Assembly: GCA_041653995.1 (NCBI GenBank)
Contig: JBAZEK010000002.1
Location: 248,001 to 312,000 of the forward strand
Source: Dehalococcoidia bacterium
Lineage (GTDB): Bacteria; Chloroflexota; Dehalococcoidia; GIF9; UBA5629
DNA: 64,000 bases
Direction: 5' to 3'
Shown here one piece after another: positions 41,603-49,450 of this stretch. Below the pieces are notes generated by a model. The model worked only from the letters and a program-made list of their open reading frames with translations, ran no database searches and was not told where the DNA came from. Both the position numbers and the translations under genes were made by a program. Within the stretch, counting starts at the first letter, position 1; each line of letters begins with the position of its first letter.

Positions 41603-42730
41603 CTAACGCCGGTTGAACTTCTGTTTTATTACACTCCATATCTCCGCATCGGACCCTTCATAGCCCAGCGCCCAGAAACCCGGGCCGGCAAGCTGCGCAG
41701 AATTAATATAGTCAAATTTCAAGCCCAGCGATTCTTCATCATCGTACCAGCATTGATGCCACACATCCTGAGATTGGTACTTATACCAGGGTGTATGTGT
41801 GTCGGAATCCCAGAGTCTTCCGTACATTTTGGCATTGGCAATGGCCGAATTCATATAAACAATAGCTCCTTCTCCAGTAGTGCGTGCCGCAGGTTCACCC
41901 GACGTGCAGGGCCAATCATAACCATAGAAGGGCAATCCCAGGATTATCATATTTGAAGGATAATATTTCTTAAGTGTGTCTACAGAGTCGCCAACACTCA
42001 GCTGGTTCGGATCGTTATAAGGAGAAATAGCTCCTGTTACCGGGCTTGTTGACCAGTGGTACTCATACCCCATGAGGATCACGGCATCCGTATATTTTGA
42101 CAAAGCACTGTTCCGGTACACTTTTTCTACATTACCCAGTACGCAAAACGATATATGGTAGTCGCTGTTTATACCCTTAAGGGTATCGTGCAATTTCATC
42201 ATGAAGCTCTGCATTAAATCTGTATTGGAGCCATGAGTTAACGAATTACTATCTCTCACAGCTTCGAAGTCTATGCAGACACCGTCGGCGCCAAGGTCTT
42301 GCAGTTTTCGCGCCATATTATTTACCAGCTCATCTCTATGATAGGCGAGTATCTCATCCTGAGTGTCCTGGTCAAAACAGGTGAGGGCCAGAGGGACCTT
42401 TATCTTTTGTGAATGGGCGGCATCCCTGACAATGTAGTATTCTGCTTCGATATTGTCCTTATTTAATGTTCCGTCGGCATTAGCATCCAGAGAGAAATAA
42501 CAGACGTAATCCAGGCAATTCCAGTCTGGTTGATATGCATAAGGATGCATCCAGTAGGGCCAGAAACCATACGTGAGCCTGGTCGCAGGAAAAATGGTGA
42601 AAGGCCGGCAACTCGCACCAGAGTTAGAGGGATTAGTTCCGATACAGCCCGGCAGTATTAACATCACTGTCAAAACTGCACAGACAATAGCGTATACTGA
42701 CCTTCTACTCACCAGGTCATGATATAACAT
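41603..42730 (-). CDS. GH18-family glycoside hydrolase-like lipoprotein
   Basis: This ~375-aa protein has an N-terminal lipobox (LILPGC) and a GH18 barrel. The catalytic DxxDxDxE-type strand appears as DGVCIDFEAV, with the final Glu present but one Asp replaced by Cys. An end strand GLPFYGYDWPC and a YxDxES-like end (YDDEESLGLKFDY) complete the fold. It may cleave chitin or GlcNAc-containing polymers or act as a spore-type peptidoglycan hydrolase. The start is ATG 42730 or TTG 42745; neither has a good ribosome binding site. Confidence 0.8.
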   Translation of the reverse strand: MLYHDLVSRRSVYAIVCAVLTVMLILPGCIGTNPSNSGASCRPFTIFPATRLTYGFWPYWMHPYAYQPDWNCLDYVCYFSLDANADGTLNKDNIEAEYYIVRDAAHSQKIKVPLALTCFDQDTQDEILAYHRDELVNNMARKLQDLGADGVCIDFEAVRDSNSLTHGSNTDLMQSFMMKLHDTLKGINSDYHISFCVLGNVEKVYRNSALSKYTDAVILMGYEYHWSTSPVTGAISPYNDPNQLSVGDSVDTLKKYYPSNMIILGLPFYGYDWPCTSGEPAARTTGEGAIVYMNSAIANAKMYGRLWDSDTHTPWYKYQSQDVWHQCWYDDEESLGLKFDYINSAQLAGPGFWALGYEGSDAEIWSVIKQKFNRR

Positions 42731-42776
42731 CTTGCCCGGTTTCAAAAACCAGGTAGATTAAAGTTCTCAATAAACC

Positions 42777-42983
42777 TCAGCGCTGCTTTTTCCCGTGGAG
42801 AGAAATGAACCGCTCTATTGACCGGTCATAGGTGCGCTCTATCTCAGGCGGGAAGTAGCAGGCGGGCAATTCGCCGGCTTCCCTGTGGTAAACGATACAT
42901 TCGCAGCAGATGCCCTTGCGGGAGCACGGCTCATACGTGCAATTACAAATAGTCTTGTTGTTGCTTATCTTGCACTCGCGCAT
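42777..42983 (-). CDS. DUF6485-like small Cys-rich protein
   Basis: This 68-aa protein has at least eight cysteines (CKIS, CNCTYEPCSRKGICCEC, CYFPP). This matches DUF6485-like proteins of anaerobes and suggests a metal or Fe-S site. ATG 42983 lies 6 nt after AGGTGG and is preferred over GTG 42992. It may be co-transcribed with the downstream GH18 gene on the same strand. Confidence 0.65.
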   Translation of the reverse strand: MRECKISNNKTICNCTYEPCSRKGICCECIVYHREAGELPACYFPPEIERTYDRSIERFISLHGKKQR

Positions 42984-43003
42984 TTTATCCACCTGACCTT
43001 AAT

Positions 43004-43486
43004 TTAATCGAGGGGCGTGATGCTAAAAGACGGCCTGGGCTTCAGGTCGTACCCGATGCCGGCCTCCTTGAACAGCTCCAGAAAGGCATCGTCAGCATAC
43101 TTGCCGAAGGTGACGAAGCGCTTGATACGCGCGTTGGCCAGCATCTTGGCGCAGAGTATACAGGGGGAATGCGTGCAGTAAATGGTCGAGCCCTCCAGGC
43201 TGACGCCGTGCAGCGACGCCTGGATGATGGCGTTCTGCTCGGCATGTATGCCCCTGCAGATTTCATGCCTGGTACCCGATGGGATATTCAGCTCGTCCCT
43301 CAGGCAACCCAGCTCCAAACAATCTTTAACCCCGGCGGCGGCGCCGTTATAACCGGTGGAAAGTATGTGCTTGTTCTTGACGGTGACGGCCCCCACGTGA
43401 TGGCGCCGGCAGGTAGCCCTCTCGGCTACCACGGCGGCTATCTTAAGGAAATACTCATCCAGCGACGGCCTTTCGATCTCTTTCAC
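43004..43486 (-). CDS. dCMP deaminase family protein
   Basis: This 160-aa zinc deaminase has H81-A-E83 (HAEQNA) and PC109-xx-C112 (CTHSPCILC), with the family's N-terminal extension RPSLDEYFLKIA. Usually dCMP is converted to dUMP for dTMP synthesis. The gene overlaps the upstream kinase gene by 4 bp, which suggests a small nucleotide-metabolism operon. Confidence 0.9.
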   Translation of the reverse strand: MKEIERPSLDEYFLKIAAVVAERATCRRHHVGAVTVKNKHILSTGYNGAAAGVKDCLELGCLRDELNIPSGTRHEICRGIHAEQNAIIQASLHGVSLEGSTIYCTHSPCILCAKMLANARIKRFVTFGKYADDAFLELFKEAGIGYDLKPRPSFSITPLD

Positions 43487-44025
43487 TTGAGCACCTGTAC
43501 TATTTTATCAGCCTGTTCCACCAACGTTTGCAGTGTACCATTATTTACGATGGTGTAATCGGCCATGGCGATGGGACCGCCCTTGTTCACGTTCTCTATC
43601 TCGGCGTAGTCACGCGACCCGGCCTGATCCGCTGTGAGAGGCCGCACCGCCCTGCCTTTCAGCCTGGCGTAACGGATGTCGGGCGAGGACCAGACGGCTA
43701 CTATGCGCAATCTGCCGCCCAGCCTGTCCTTGAGGTACTTGTACTCCTCCCAGGAGTACAGGCCGTCTATCACGACATTGGACTTCTGCAAGGCATCCTC
43801 GATGCGCGGCAGGTTGAGTATGGCATAGGCCGCCATGCCGTGCTTTTTCCTCAGGTCCTCCCTGGCCTGCCTTTCATTCTCCTCGTCAAGCTTGAGGCCC
43901 CTTTTACGCACCTCCTCATCCGTGATATCTCCAAACCTGACAGTGACAAAGCCGTGCCTGTGAAAGACACGGGCTACCTCCGATTTCCCGGAGCCCGGCA
44001 TGCCGACCAGCGCTACTACATTCAC
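43483..44025 (-). CDS. Nucleotide kinase-like P-loop protein (dephospho-CoA kinase-like)
   Basis: This 180-aa protein has a P-loop GMPGSGKS (8-15) and a lid-like Arg-rich region (KGRAVRP). It is similar to the AAA/adenylate-kinase-like family often annotated as dephospho-CoA kinase-like, which includes archaeal members of unknown substrate. It overlaps the dCMP deaminase start by 4 bp. Substrate not determinable. Confidence 0.75.
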   Translation of the reverse strand: MNVVALVGMPGSGKSEVARVFHRHGFVTVRFGDITDEEVRKRGLKLDEENERQAREDLRKKHGMAAYAILNLPRIEDALQKSNVVIDGLYSWEEYKYLKDRLGGRLRIVAVWSSPDIRYARLKGRAVRPLTADQAGSRDYAEIENVNKGGPIAMADYTIVNNGTLQTLVEQADKIVQVLK

Positions 44026-44216
44026 TCAAACACCATCAACTATAAAATCGCGGGTGCACAATTATAGTGAAAAAGCGCTTGCGCTGGCAAAGCGCGACGG
44101 CATGCAGGACTATTGTACTATAACCGCCCGTATGATTTTCATGACATTTTCAGCTATTTTTACGATCAGCGACGAGAATTTTTGGGTTTTATAGCTAATT
44201 AAGTATCTTCCCCCAC

Positions 44217-44245
44217 TTGACAAGCTTCAAACAATCCTCTATGCT
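44217..44245 (+). promoter_or_regulatory. Promoter for the DUF5679 gene
   Basis: TTGACA (44217-44222), 17 nt, TATGCT (44240-44245), ending 28 nt before ATG 44274. Confidence 0.6.
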
Positions 44246-44273
44246 AAGTTCAAATCACATAGGAGGTACATTG

Positions 44274-44414
44274 ATGGACGCTTATTGCATGAAATGCAGA
44301 GCCAAGAGGGAAATGAAGAACGCCAAGGCCATTAAAATGAAGAATGGCAAACCGGCAACCCAGGGTGTCTGCGCCAAATGCGGCACCAAGATGTTCCGCA
44401 TCGGCAAAGCCTAA
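44274..44414 (+). CDS. DUF5679-like small zinc-ribbon protein
   Basis: This 46-aa protein has CMKC near the start and CAKC near the end, with a Lys-rich centre (MKNAKAIKMKNGKPATQG). This is the small DUF5679-type ribbon, common in Chloroflexota and archaea. AGGAGGTACATTG precedes the ATG. It has its own promoter and a strong terminator, so it is a monocistronic transcript and perhaps abundant. Confidence 0.8.
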   Translation: MDAYCMKCRAKREMKNAKAIKMKNGKPATQGVCAKCGTKMFRIGKA

Positions 44415-44439
44415 ACATCGTATAAGCTGACATTCGCAA

Positions 44440-44480
44440 CCATAGGCAGCTTTAAAGCTGCCTATGGTTATTTGTTTTTT
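44440..44480 (+). terminator. Rho-independent terminator of the DUF5679 gene
   Basis: A 28-bp perfect palindrome (CCATAGGCAGCTTT with its complement) is followed by TTATTTG and six T. Confidence 0.85.
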
Positions 44481-44482
44481 GA

Positions 44483-45787
44483 TCATTTATCCGGCATCAA
44501 TCCTTTCTTGACGTAAGCCCGGTGCACCATATCTTTGACAGACGAGAATTTGCGCGCAAATATCATGCCCCCGGTAAGGACACAAACCCCTCCAATAAGA
44601 AGAGTATAGGGCGCGCCGATTACATCGGCCAGCCCTCCATAGAGCAGGCTGCCGAAGGGGGCCAGCCCCATGAACGACATGACAAAGATGCTCATGACGC
44701 GTCCCCGCTTATCGTCATCGGCAATCGTCTGGAGGATGGTGTTGCTGGCTGCCAGCTGCACCACCATGCCGAAGCCGGTTACCGCCATAAACAGCATGGA
44801 AAGCACCACCAGACGGGAAAAGGAAAAACATATCAGGCCGACGCCGAAGCTGCAGGATGATAGCACTATAATCTTATCGAGGCCGAACACATTCTTACGC
44901 GAGGCCAGATAGATCGCGCCCGCCAGGGCGCCCACCCCTGCTGCCGCCATCAGGAAACCCAGCGTATTGGCCCCTCCCTGCAATATCTCCCCGGCGAACA
45001 CAGGCATAAGCACAGGATAGGGCATGGCCACCAGTGCGGAGAAGGCCAGCAATATTATGATGTATTTCACGGGCGGAAAGCCGAAGGCGTAATTCGCGCC
45101 GTCCTTCATGCCGCTGAAGAAATCCCCCTTTGCTACCCTGGCCGGGGTCGGCGCCATCCGCATGGCCAGCAGGCAGGCGATGACCGCGATGAAGCTGATA
45201 CCGTTTATCAGGAAACAGAGACCTTCGCCCACCAGCGCCACCAGCACTCCGGCTATGGATGGCCCGATCAGCCTGGCGGCATTAAACAGGGAGGAGTTGA
45301 GGGCGATGGCGTTGCCCAGGTCCTCGCGGTTGTACACCATATCCAAAACGAAAGACTGGCGGGTGGGCATGTCGAAGGCATTGATCAGCCCCAGCGCTAT
45401 GCTCAGCAGGATCAGGTTCCAGACCGCAGCCGATCCCGTCAGTACGACCGCCGCCAGCGTTAAAGCCTGCAGCATGGCCAGCGCCTGCGTAACCACCAGT
45501 ATACGATGGCGGTCCAGGCGATCGACCAATACCCCGGCAAAGGGTGTCAGCAGGAAGTTGCTGATCAGGCCCGAAAAGGCCACCACGCCCAGCAGCCAGG
45601 CGGAATTGGTCAGGCTGTACACCAGCCAGCTCATGGCCACCTGCTGCATCCACGTGCCGATCAGCGATATGCCCTGCCCGATGAAAAACAGCCGGTAGTT
45701 GCGGTAGCGCAACGCCCGGAAGACGCGCGCTATCCCGGTGGGATCGTTGGAAACGACCTCGGCAGTCGGACGGTTTGTGGCAGGCAC
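44483..45787 (-). CDS. MFS transporter (MFS_3/EntS-like)
   Basis: This 434-aa protein has 12 helices and the MFS_3 N-terminal RNYRLFFIGQGISLIGTWMQ. It has the DR-H loop RLDRHRIL and the DMPTRQSFV segment typical of EntS/arabinose-exporter-like efflux carriers. Probably exports small molecules. It converges with the DUF5679 gene across the terminator. Confidence 0.88.
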   Translation of the reverse strand: MPATNRPTAEVVSNDPTGIARVFRALRYRNYRLFFIGQGISLIGTWMQQVAMSWLVYSLTNSAWLLGVVAFSGLISNFLLTPFAGVLVDRLDRHRILVVTQALAMLQALTLAAVVLTGSAAVWNLILLSIALGLINAFDMPTRQSFVLDMVYNREDLGNAIALNSSLFNAARLIGPSIAGVLVALVGEGLCFLINGISFIAVIACLLAMRMAPTPARVAKGDFFSGMKDGANYAFGFPPVKYIIILLAFSALVAMPYPVLMPVFAGEILQGGANTLGFLMAAAGVGALAGAIYLASRKNVFGLDKIIVLSSCSFGVGLICFSFSRLVVLSMLFMAVTGFGMVVQLAASNTILQTIADDDKRGRVMSIFVMSFMGLAPFGSLLYGGLADVIGAPYTLLIGGVCVLTGGMIFARKFSSVKDMVHRAYVKKGLMPDK

Positions 45788-45910
45788 GATATTCTATTTT
45801 AGTACAATCAGCGCCCCCGGCAGGAATTGTCCTTTCTATTGAATCCCCGGCCGGATTAGCGCTATCATGTATTGTCCGCTCCCGGCGACAAAAATCAGGA
45901 GGCTGCAGCT

Positions 45911-46588
45911 ATGGATGTACTGGAAACTATTAACAGGAGACACTCCGCGCGGGCTTTCAAACCCGACCCCATCCCTCAGGACATTCTTAAGAAGATCGTC
46001 GAAGGGGCCCTGCGCGCCCCCTCCGCCTCCAACAGCCAGCCCTGGGAATTCGCCATCGTCAGCGGCGCGAAGCTGGATGAGATCAAGCAGGCCTTCATCG
46101 ACAATTCCACAAAGATGCCCAACCTTGATGTCCCCATATCTTTACAGTACCCGGAGCCCTGGAAATCGCGGCGCCAGGCCGTCATGGCCGGCGTGCTGGA
46201 GAAGCTGGGTGTGGCGCGCGAGGACAAGCAGAAGCGCCTGGAATGGCAGATGTTCGGCTTCAGGCTGTGGGGCGCTCCGACCTGTATATATATCATGATC
46301 GACAGCGAGTTCCACCACGCGGACAACGGGACGAATATATGGAACATCTTCGACTGCGGACTTGTCGCCCAGAACATCATGCTGCTGGCCACCGCGCACG
46401 GGCTGAGCACAATTCCGGCCCTGATGCCCGTGCTCTACCCCGACGTGCTGCGCAGCATACTTGGCCTGTTGCCCTCCAAACTGATGGTGATGGGCATCCC
46501 CATCGGCTACGAGGATGATAAAAATCCAGCCAACAAGTTCCGCAGCAGCCGCGAGCCGTTTGAAAGGGTGGCCAGGTTCTACACTTAA
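45911..46588 (+). CDS. Nitroreductase-family FMN oxidoreductase
   Basis: This 225-aa protein has the FMN-binding RRHSARAFKPDPIP near 10-23, LRAPSASNSQPW near 37-48, and a C-terminal GIPIGYEDD. It is a homodimeric flavin enzyme of the nitroreductase/BluB-like superfamily with NAD(P)H as donor. ATG 45911 follows AGGAGGCTGCAG. Substrate unknown. Confidence 0.9.
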   Translation: MDVLETINRRHSARAFKPDPIPQDILKKIVEGALRAPSASNSQPWEFAIVSGAKLDEIKQAFIDNSTKMPNLDVPISLQYPEPWKSRRQAVMAGVLEKLGVAREDKQKRLEWQMFGFRLWGAPTCIYIMIDSEFHHADNGTNIWNIFDCGLVAQNIMLLATAHGLSTIPALMPVLYPDVLRSILGLLPSKLMVMGIPIGYEDDKNPANKFRSSREPFERVARFYT

Positions 46589-46656
46589 TTTCCACACAGT
46601 TGATTTAAACAGCCTGAACAGCTATCGCTTGATCCACAAAATATAAGGAGGTTGAC

Positions 46657-49245
46657 GTGAAGAAAAAAGGCGGCGCCGGCAAGGCCGGCAAGATCGTATT
46701 GTTCGTTATCCTGGCCCTGATTGTGCTGCTGTTTGGAGGGGGCTTCATCTACTATCAATCGATTATTAACAGCCCGCAGCCGAAAATAGACGGCGAACTG
46801 CAGGCCAAAGGGCTGCGGGACAGCGTCGATATCATCCGCGACGACAGCGGCGTCCCGCATATCTACGCCAAAAATATGCACGACCTCTACTTCGCGCAGG
46901 GTTACACGCAAGCGCAGGACCGCTGGTGGCAGATGGAGTTCTTCCGCAAGACCTGCGGCGGCCGCATCGAAGAGCTGACGGGCAAGAAGGCCGGCCTGGT
47001 CAATACCGATATATATCTCCGCTCGCTGGGCCTCTACGCTGTCTGCCAGAAGGAGTACGACTCCTGGACGCCGGAGCAGCGCGCCCCGCTGGACGCTTTC
47101 AGCGAGGGAGTCAACGCCTATATATCCGGCAGGAGCCCCGCGCAGCTGTCGGTGAACTACTCCATCCTGGGGTTGACCGGCGTGAAGTTTAAGGTCGACG
47201 CCTGGAGCCCGCTTGATACCCTCTCCTTCGCCAAGCTGATGGCCTGGGACCTGGGGCTCAGCCGCGATCCCGAGGTGATGCGCAGCAGGCTATATGATGT
47301 GATGGAAGCCGAAATGGCCGAGCAATGGCTGGTGCCGGCCTGGCCTCACGGCTACAAGCCCACCATATTGACGGACGATGATATCCAGGTTATCGAGGAA
47401 TCGGCGGCGGTGATGTCGACCTCCGTCGACGTCGGTTCCCTGCCTGCCGCGCCGGGCAAAATCTACGAGGTGCTGGTCCCCGATCTCACTCAAATAACCG
47501 GCGGCTTGGAGGGCACGGGCAGCAACAGCTGGGTGGCCTCCGGCAACATGACCGCCGGCGGCAAGGCGCTGCTGGCCAACGACCCGCACCTGGGCATCGC
47601 CCAGCCTTCCATCTGGTACGAGGTGGGCCTGCACTGCCCGGACGACGGCACGGGGTATCCATTCGACGTCTCGGGCTTCACCTTCGCCGCCAATCCGGGG
47701 GTTGTCTGCGGTCACAATAACGACATCGCCTGGGGCACTACCAACGTCTACCCCGATGTCAACGACCAGTACATCATCCGGGTGAATCCGGATAATCCCC
47801 TCCAGTACGAATGGGACGGGAAATGGCGGGACATGACCGTCAGGGATGAGACGATCTCCTTCGGCGACGGTAAGCCGGCCATAACGGTCAAGGTCCGTGA
47901 GACCCACCTGGGCCCCATCACCAACGATAACAAATATGACGCCAAGACCGGCCAGACGGCCGGGTTCAACAATAAAGATCCACTGGCCCTGCACTGGACG
48001 GCGCTGGAGCCCAGCCGCATCTCGCTGGCCATCCTCGGGCTCAATACGGCCAGGAACTGGCAGGAGTTCCGCGATGCGCTACAATACTGGGACGTGCCTT
48101 CGCAAAGCCTGATCTACGCGGACACGCAGGGCAACATCGGCTACCAGATGCCCGGCAAAATACCCGTCCGCCCCGCCAACTACACGGGACAGCTGCCGGC
48201 GCCGGGCTGGACCAGCGAATACGAGTGGAAAGGCTACATACCCTACGACCTGATGCCACGCGCTTACAATCCGGCGCGTAACTACATAGTAGCGGCCAAC
48301 CAGGAGGTCGCTCCCCCGCAATACTATGAGTTCCTCAATCAACAGCTGGGACCGGACGTGAACGCCAATTTCGGCAGCAAGTACAACAAATGGGTCTACG
48401 GCTATCGCAGCCAGCGCATCAACGAACTGATCAAACAGCTCGCCCCCAATCCGGTCGCCACGTATCAGACCATACAGGGTGATGTTAAATCCCTGCCCGC
48501 CGGCGAGGTATTGCCTTACCTGGCCGGGCTGAAGTTCGATGACCCGGAGTTGAGCGACGCCAGGGACTGGCTGCTCAAATGGGACCTACTCTGCAGCGAG
48601 GACAGTGCCCAGGCTGCGCTTTATAACGAATTCTGGATGCGCCTGATGCGCAACCTGTTCCAGGACCAGCTGGGAGACGCCGCCAAAACGGACGGCGTGG
48701 ACAAGGAAATGTGGGCCGTCAACCTGTTGATGCAGAACCCCAACGACGCCTGGTGGGATAATGCTGCGACGGCCGATAAGAAGGAGACACGCGATGAGAT
48801 ACTGGCGCAATCGTTCAAGGAGGGCTATGCGGCCGCCGTGGCCGACATGGGCAAGGACCGCAGCCAGTGGAAGTGGGGAAAACTACATAAAGCGACCTTC
48901 GTCAGCAACCCGCTGGGCGCCAGCGGGATAGCTCCCATCGAGTCGCTGGTCAACCAGGGTCCTGTGCCTGTGGGAGGCAACACCGAGTGTGTCAACAACG
49001 AGATGTGGTATGTCAGCAAGGGAAATTTCAGCATCACACTCATCCCTTCCATGCGTCTGATAGTCGATATGTCGGACTTCGGCAAAAGCGTGAGCATGAA
49101 CTCCACCGGCCAGGGCGGCAATCCGGGCAATCTCTGGTACGGCAGCATGATACCGCCGTGGGCCAGGGTCCAATACCATCCCATGCCATGGACCCGTGAA
49201 CAGGTGGAGGCCGACGCGGCACACAGGCTTATGCTAAATCCGTAG
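46657..49245 (+). CDS. Membrane-anchored penicillin-acylase-family Ntn hydrolase (copy 1)
   Basis: This 862-aa precursor starts at GTG 46657 after AGGAGGTTGAC. It has a basic N terminus and one membrane helix (residues ~10-32), then an alpha chain (GVPHIYAKNMHDLYFAQGY, DRWWQMEFFR). A Gly-Ser junction follows at TGSNSW; Ser289 would become the N-terminal nucleophile after self-cleavage. The beta chain contains NDPHLGI and NNDIAWGTTNVYPD. The family hydrolyses amides: penicillin, acyl-homoserine lactones or peptide substrates. It is anchored outside, unlike periplasmic relatives. A close paralogue follows. Confidence 0.88.
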   Translation: MKKKGGAGKAGKIVLFVILALIVLLFGGGFIYYQSIINSPQPKIDGELQAKGLRDSVDIIRDDSGVPHIYAKNMHDLYFAQGYTQAQDRWWQMEFFRKTCGGRIEELTGKKAGLVNTDIYLRSLGLYAVCQKEYDSWTPEQRAPLDAFSEGVNAYISGRSPAQLSVNYSILGLTGVKFKVDAWSPLDTLSFAKLMAWDLGLSRDPEVMRSRLYDVMEAEMAEQWLVPAWPHGYKPTILTDDDIQVIEESAAVMSTSVDVGSLPAAPGKIYEVLVPDLTQITGGLEGTGSNSWVASGNMTAGGKALLANDPHLGIAQPSIWYEVGLHCPDDGTGYPFDVSGFTFAANPGVVCGHNNDIAWGTTNVYPDVNDQYIIRVNPDNPLQYEWDGKWRDMTVRDETISFGDGKPAITVKVRETHLGPITNDNKYDAKTGQTAGFNNKDPLALHWTALEPSRISLAILGLNTARNWQEFRDALQYWDVPSQSLIYADTQGNIGYQMPGKIPVRPANYTGQLPAPGWTSEYEWKGYIPYDLMPRAYNPARNYIVAANQEVAPPQYYEFLNQQLGPDVNANFGSKYNKWVYGYRSQRINELIKQLAPNPVATYQTIQGDVKSLPAGEVLPYLAGLKFDDPELSDARDWLLKWDLLCSEDSAQAALYNEFWMRLMRNLFQDQLGDAAKTDGVDKEMWAVNLLMQNPNDAWWDNAATADKKETRDEILAQSFKEGYAAAVADMGKDRSQWKWGKLHKATFVSNPLGASGIAPIESLVNQGPVPVGGNTECVNNEMWYVSKGNFSITLIPSMRLIVDMSDFGKSVSMNSTGQGGNPGNLWYGSMIPPWARVQYHPMPWTREQVEADAAHRLMLNP

Positions 49246-49450
49246 CCTGCGAGGCAGAGCACCGGCCAGCTCCATTATCCGGCAACAGGTACAGAAAAGG
49301 TTCGACTGAGCCGCTCATTAAGGCGCGCCCGCCGTCATATTTGCACCGCTTTGACGGCAGGCGCGTTTTCAGAGTAATATCATGCAGGCAAAGGGATTGG
49401 ACCTGCAAGCTTCGTCCCCGAAGTTGAAATAAGAGAGGAAGGAGGACACC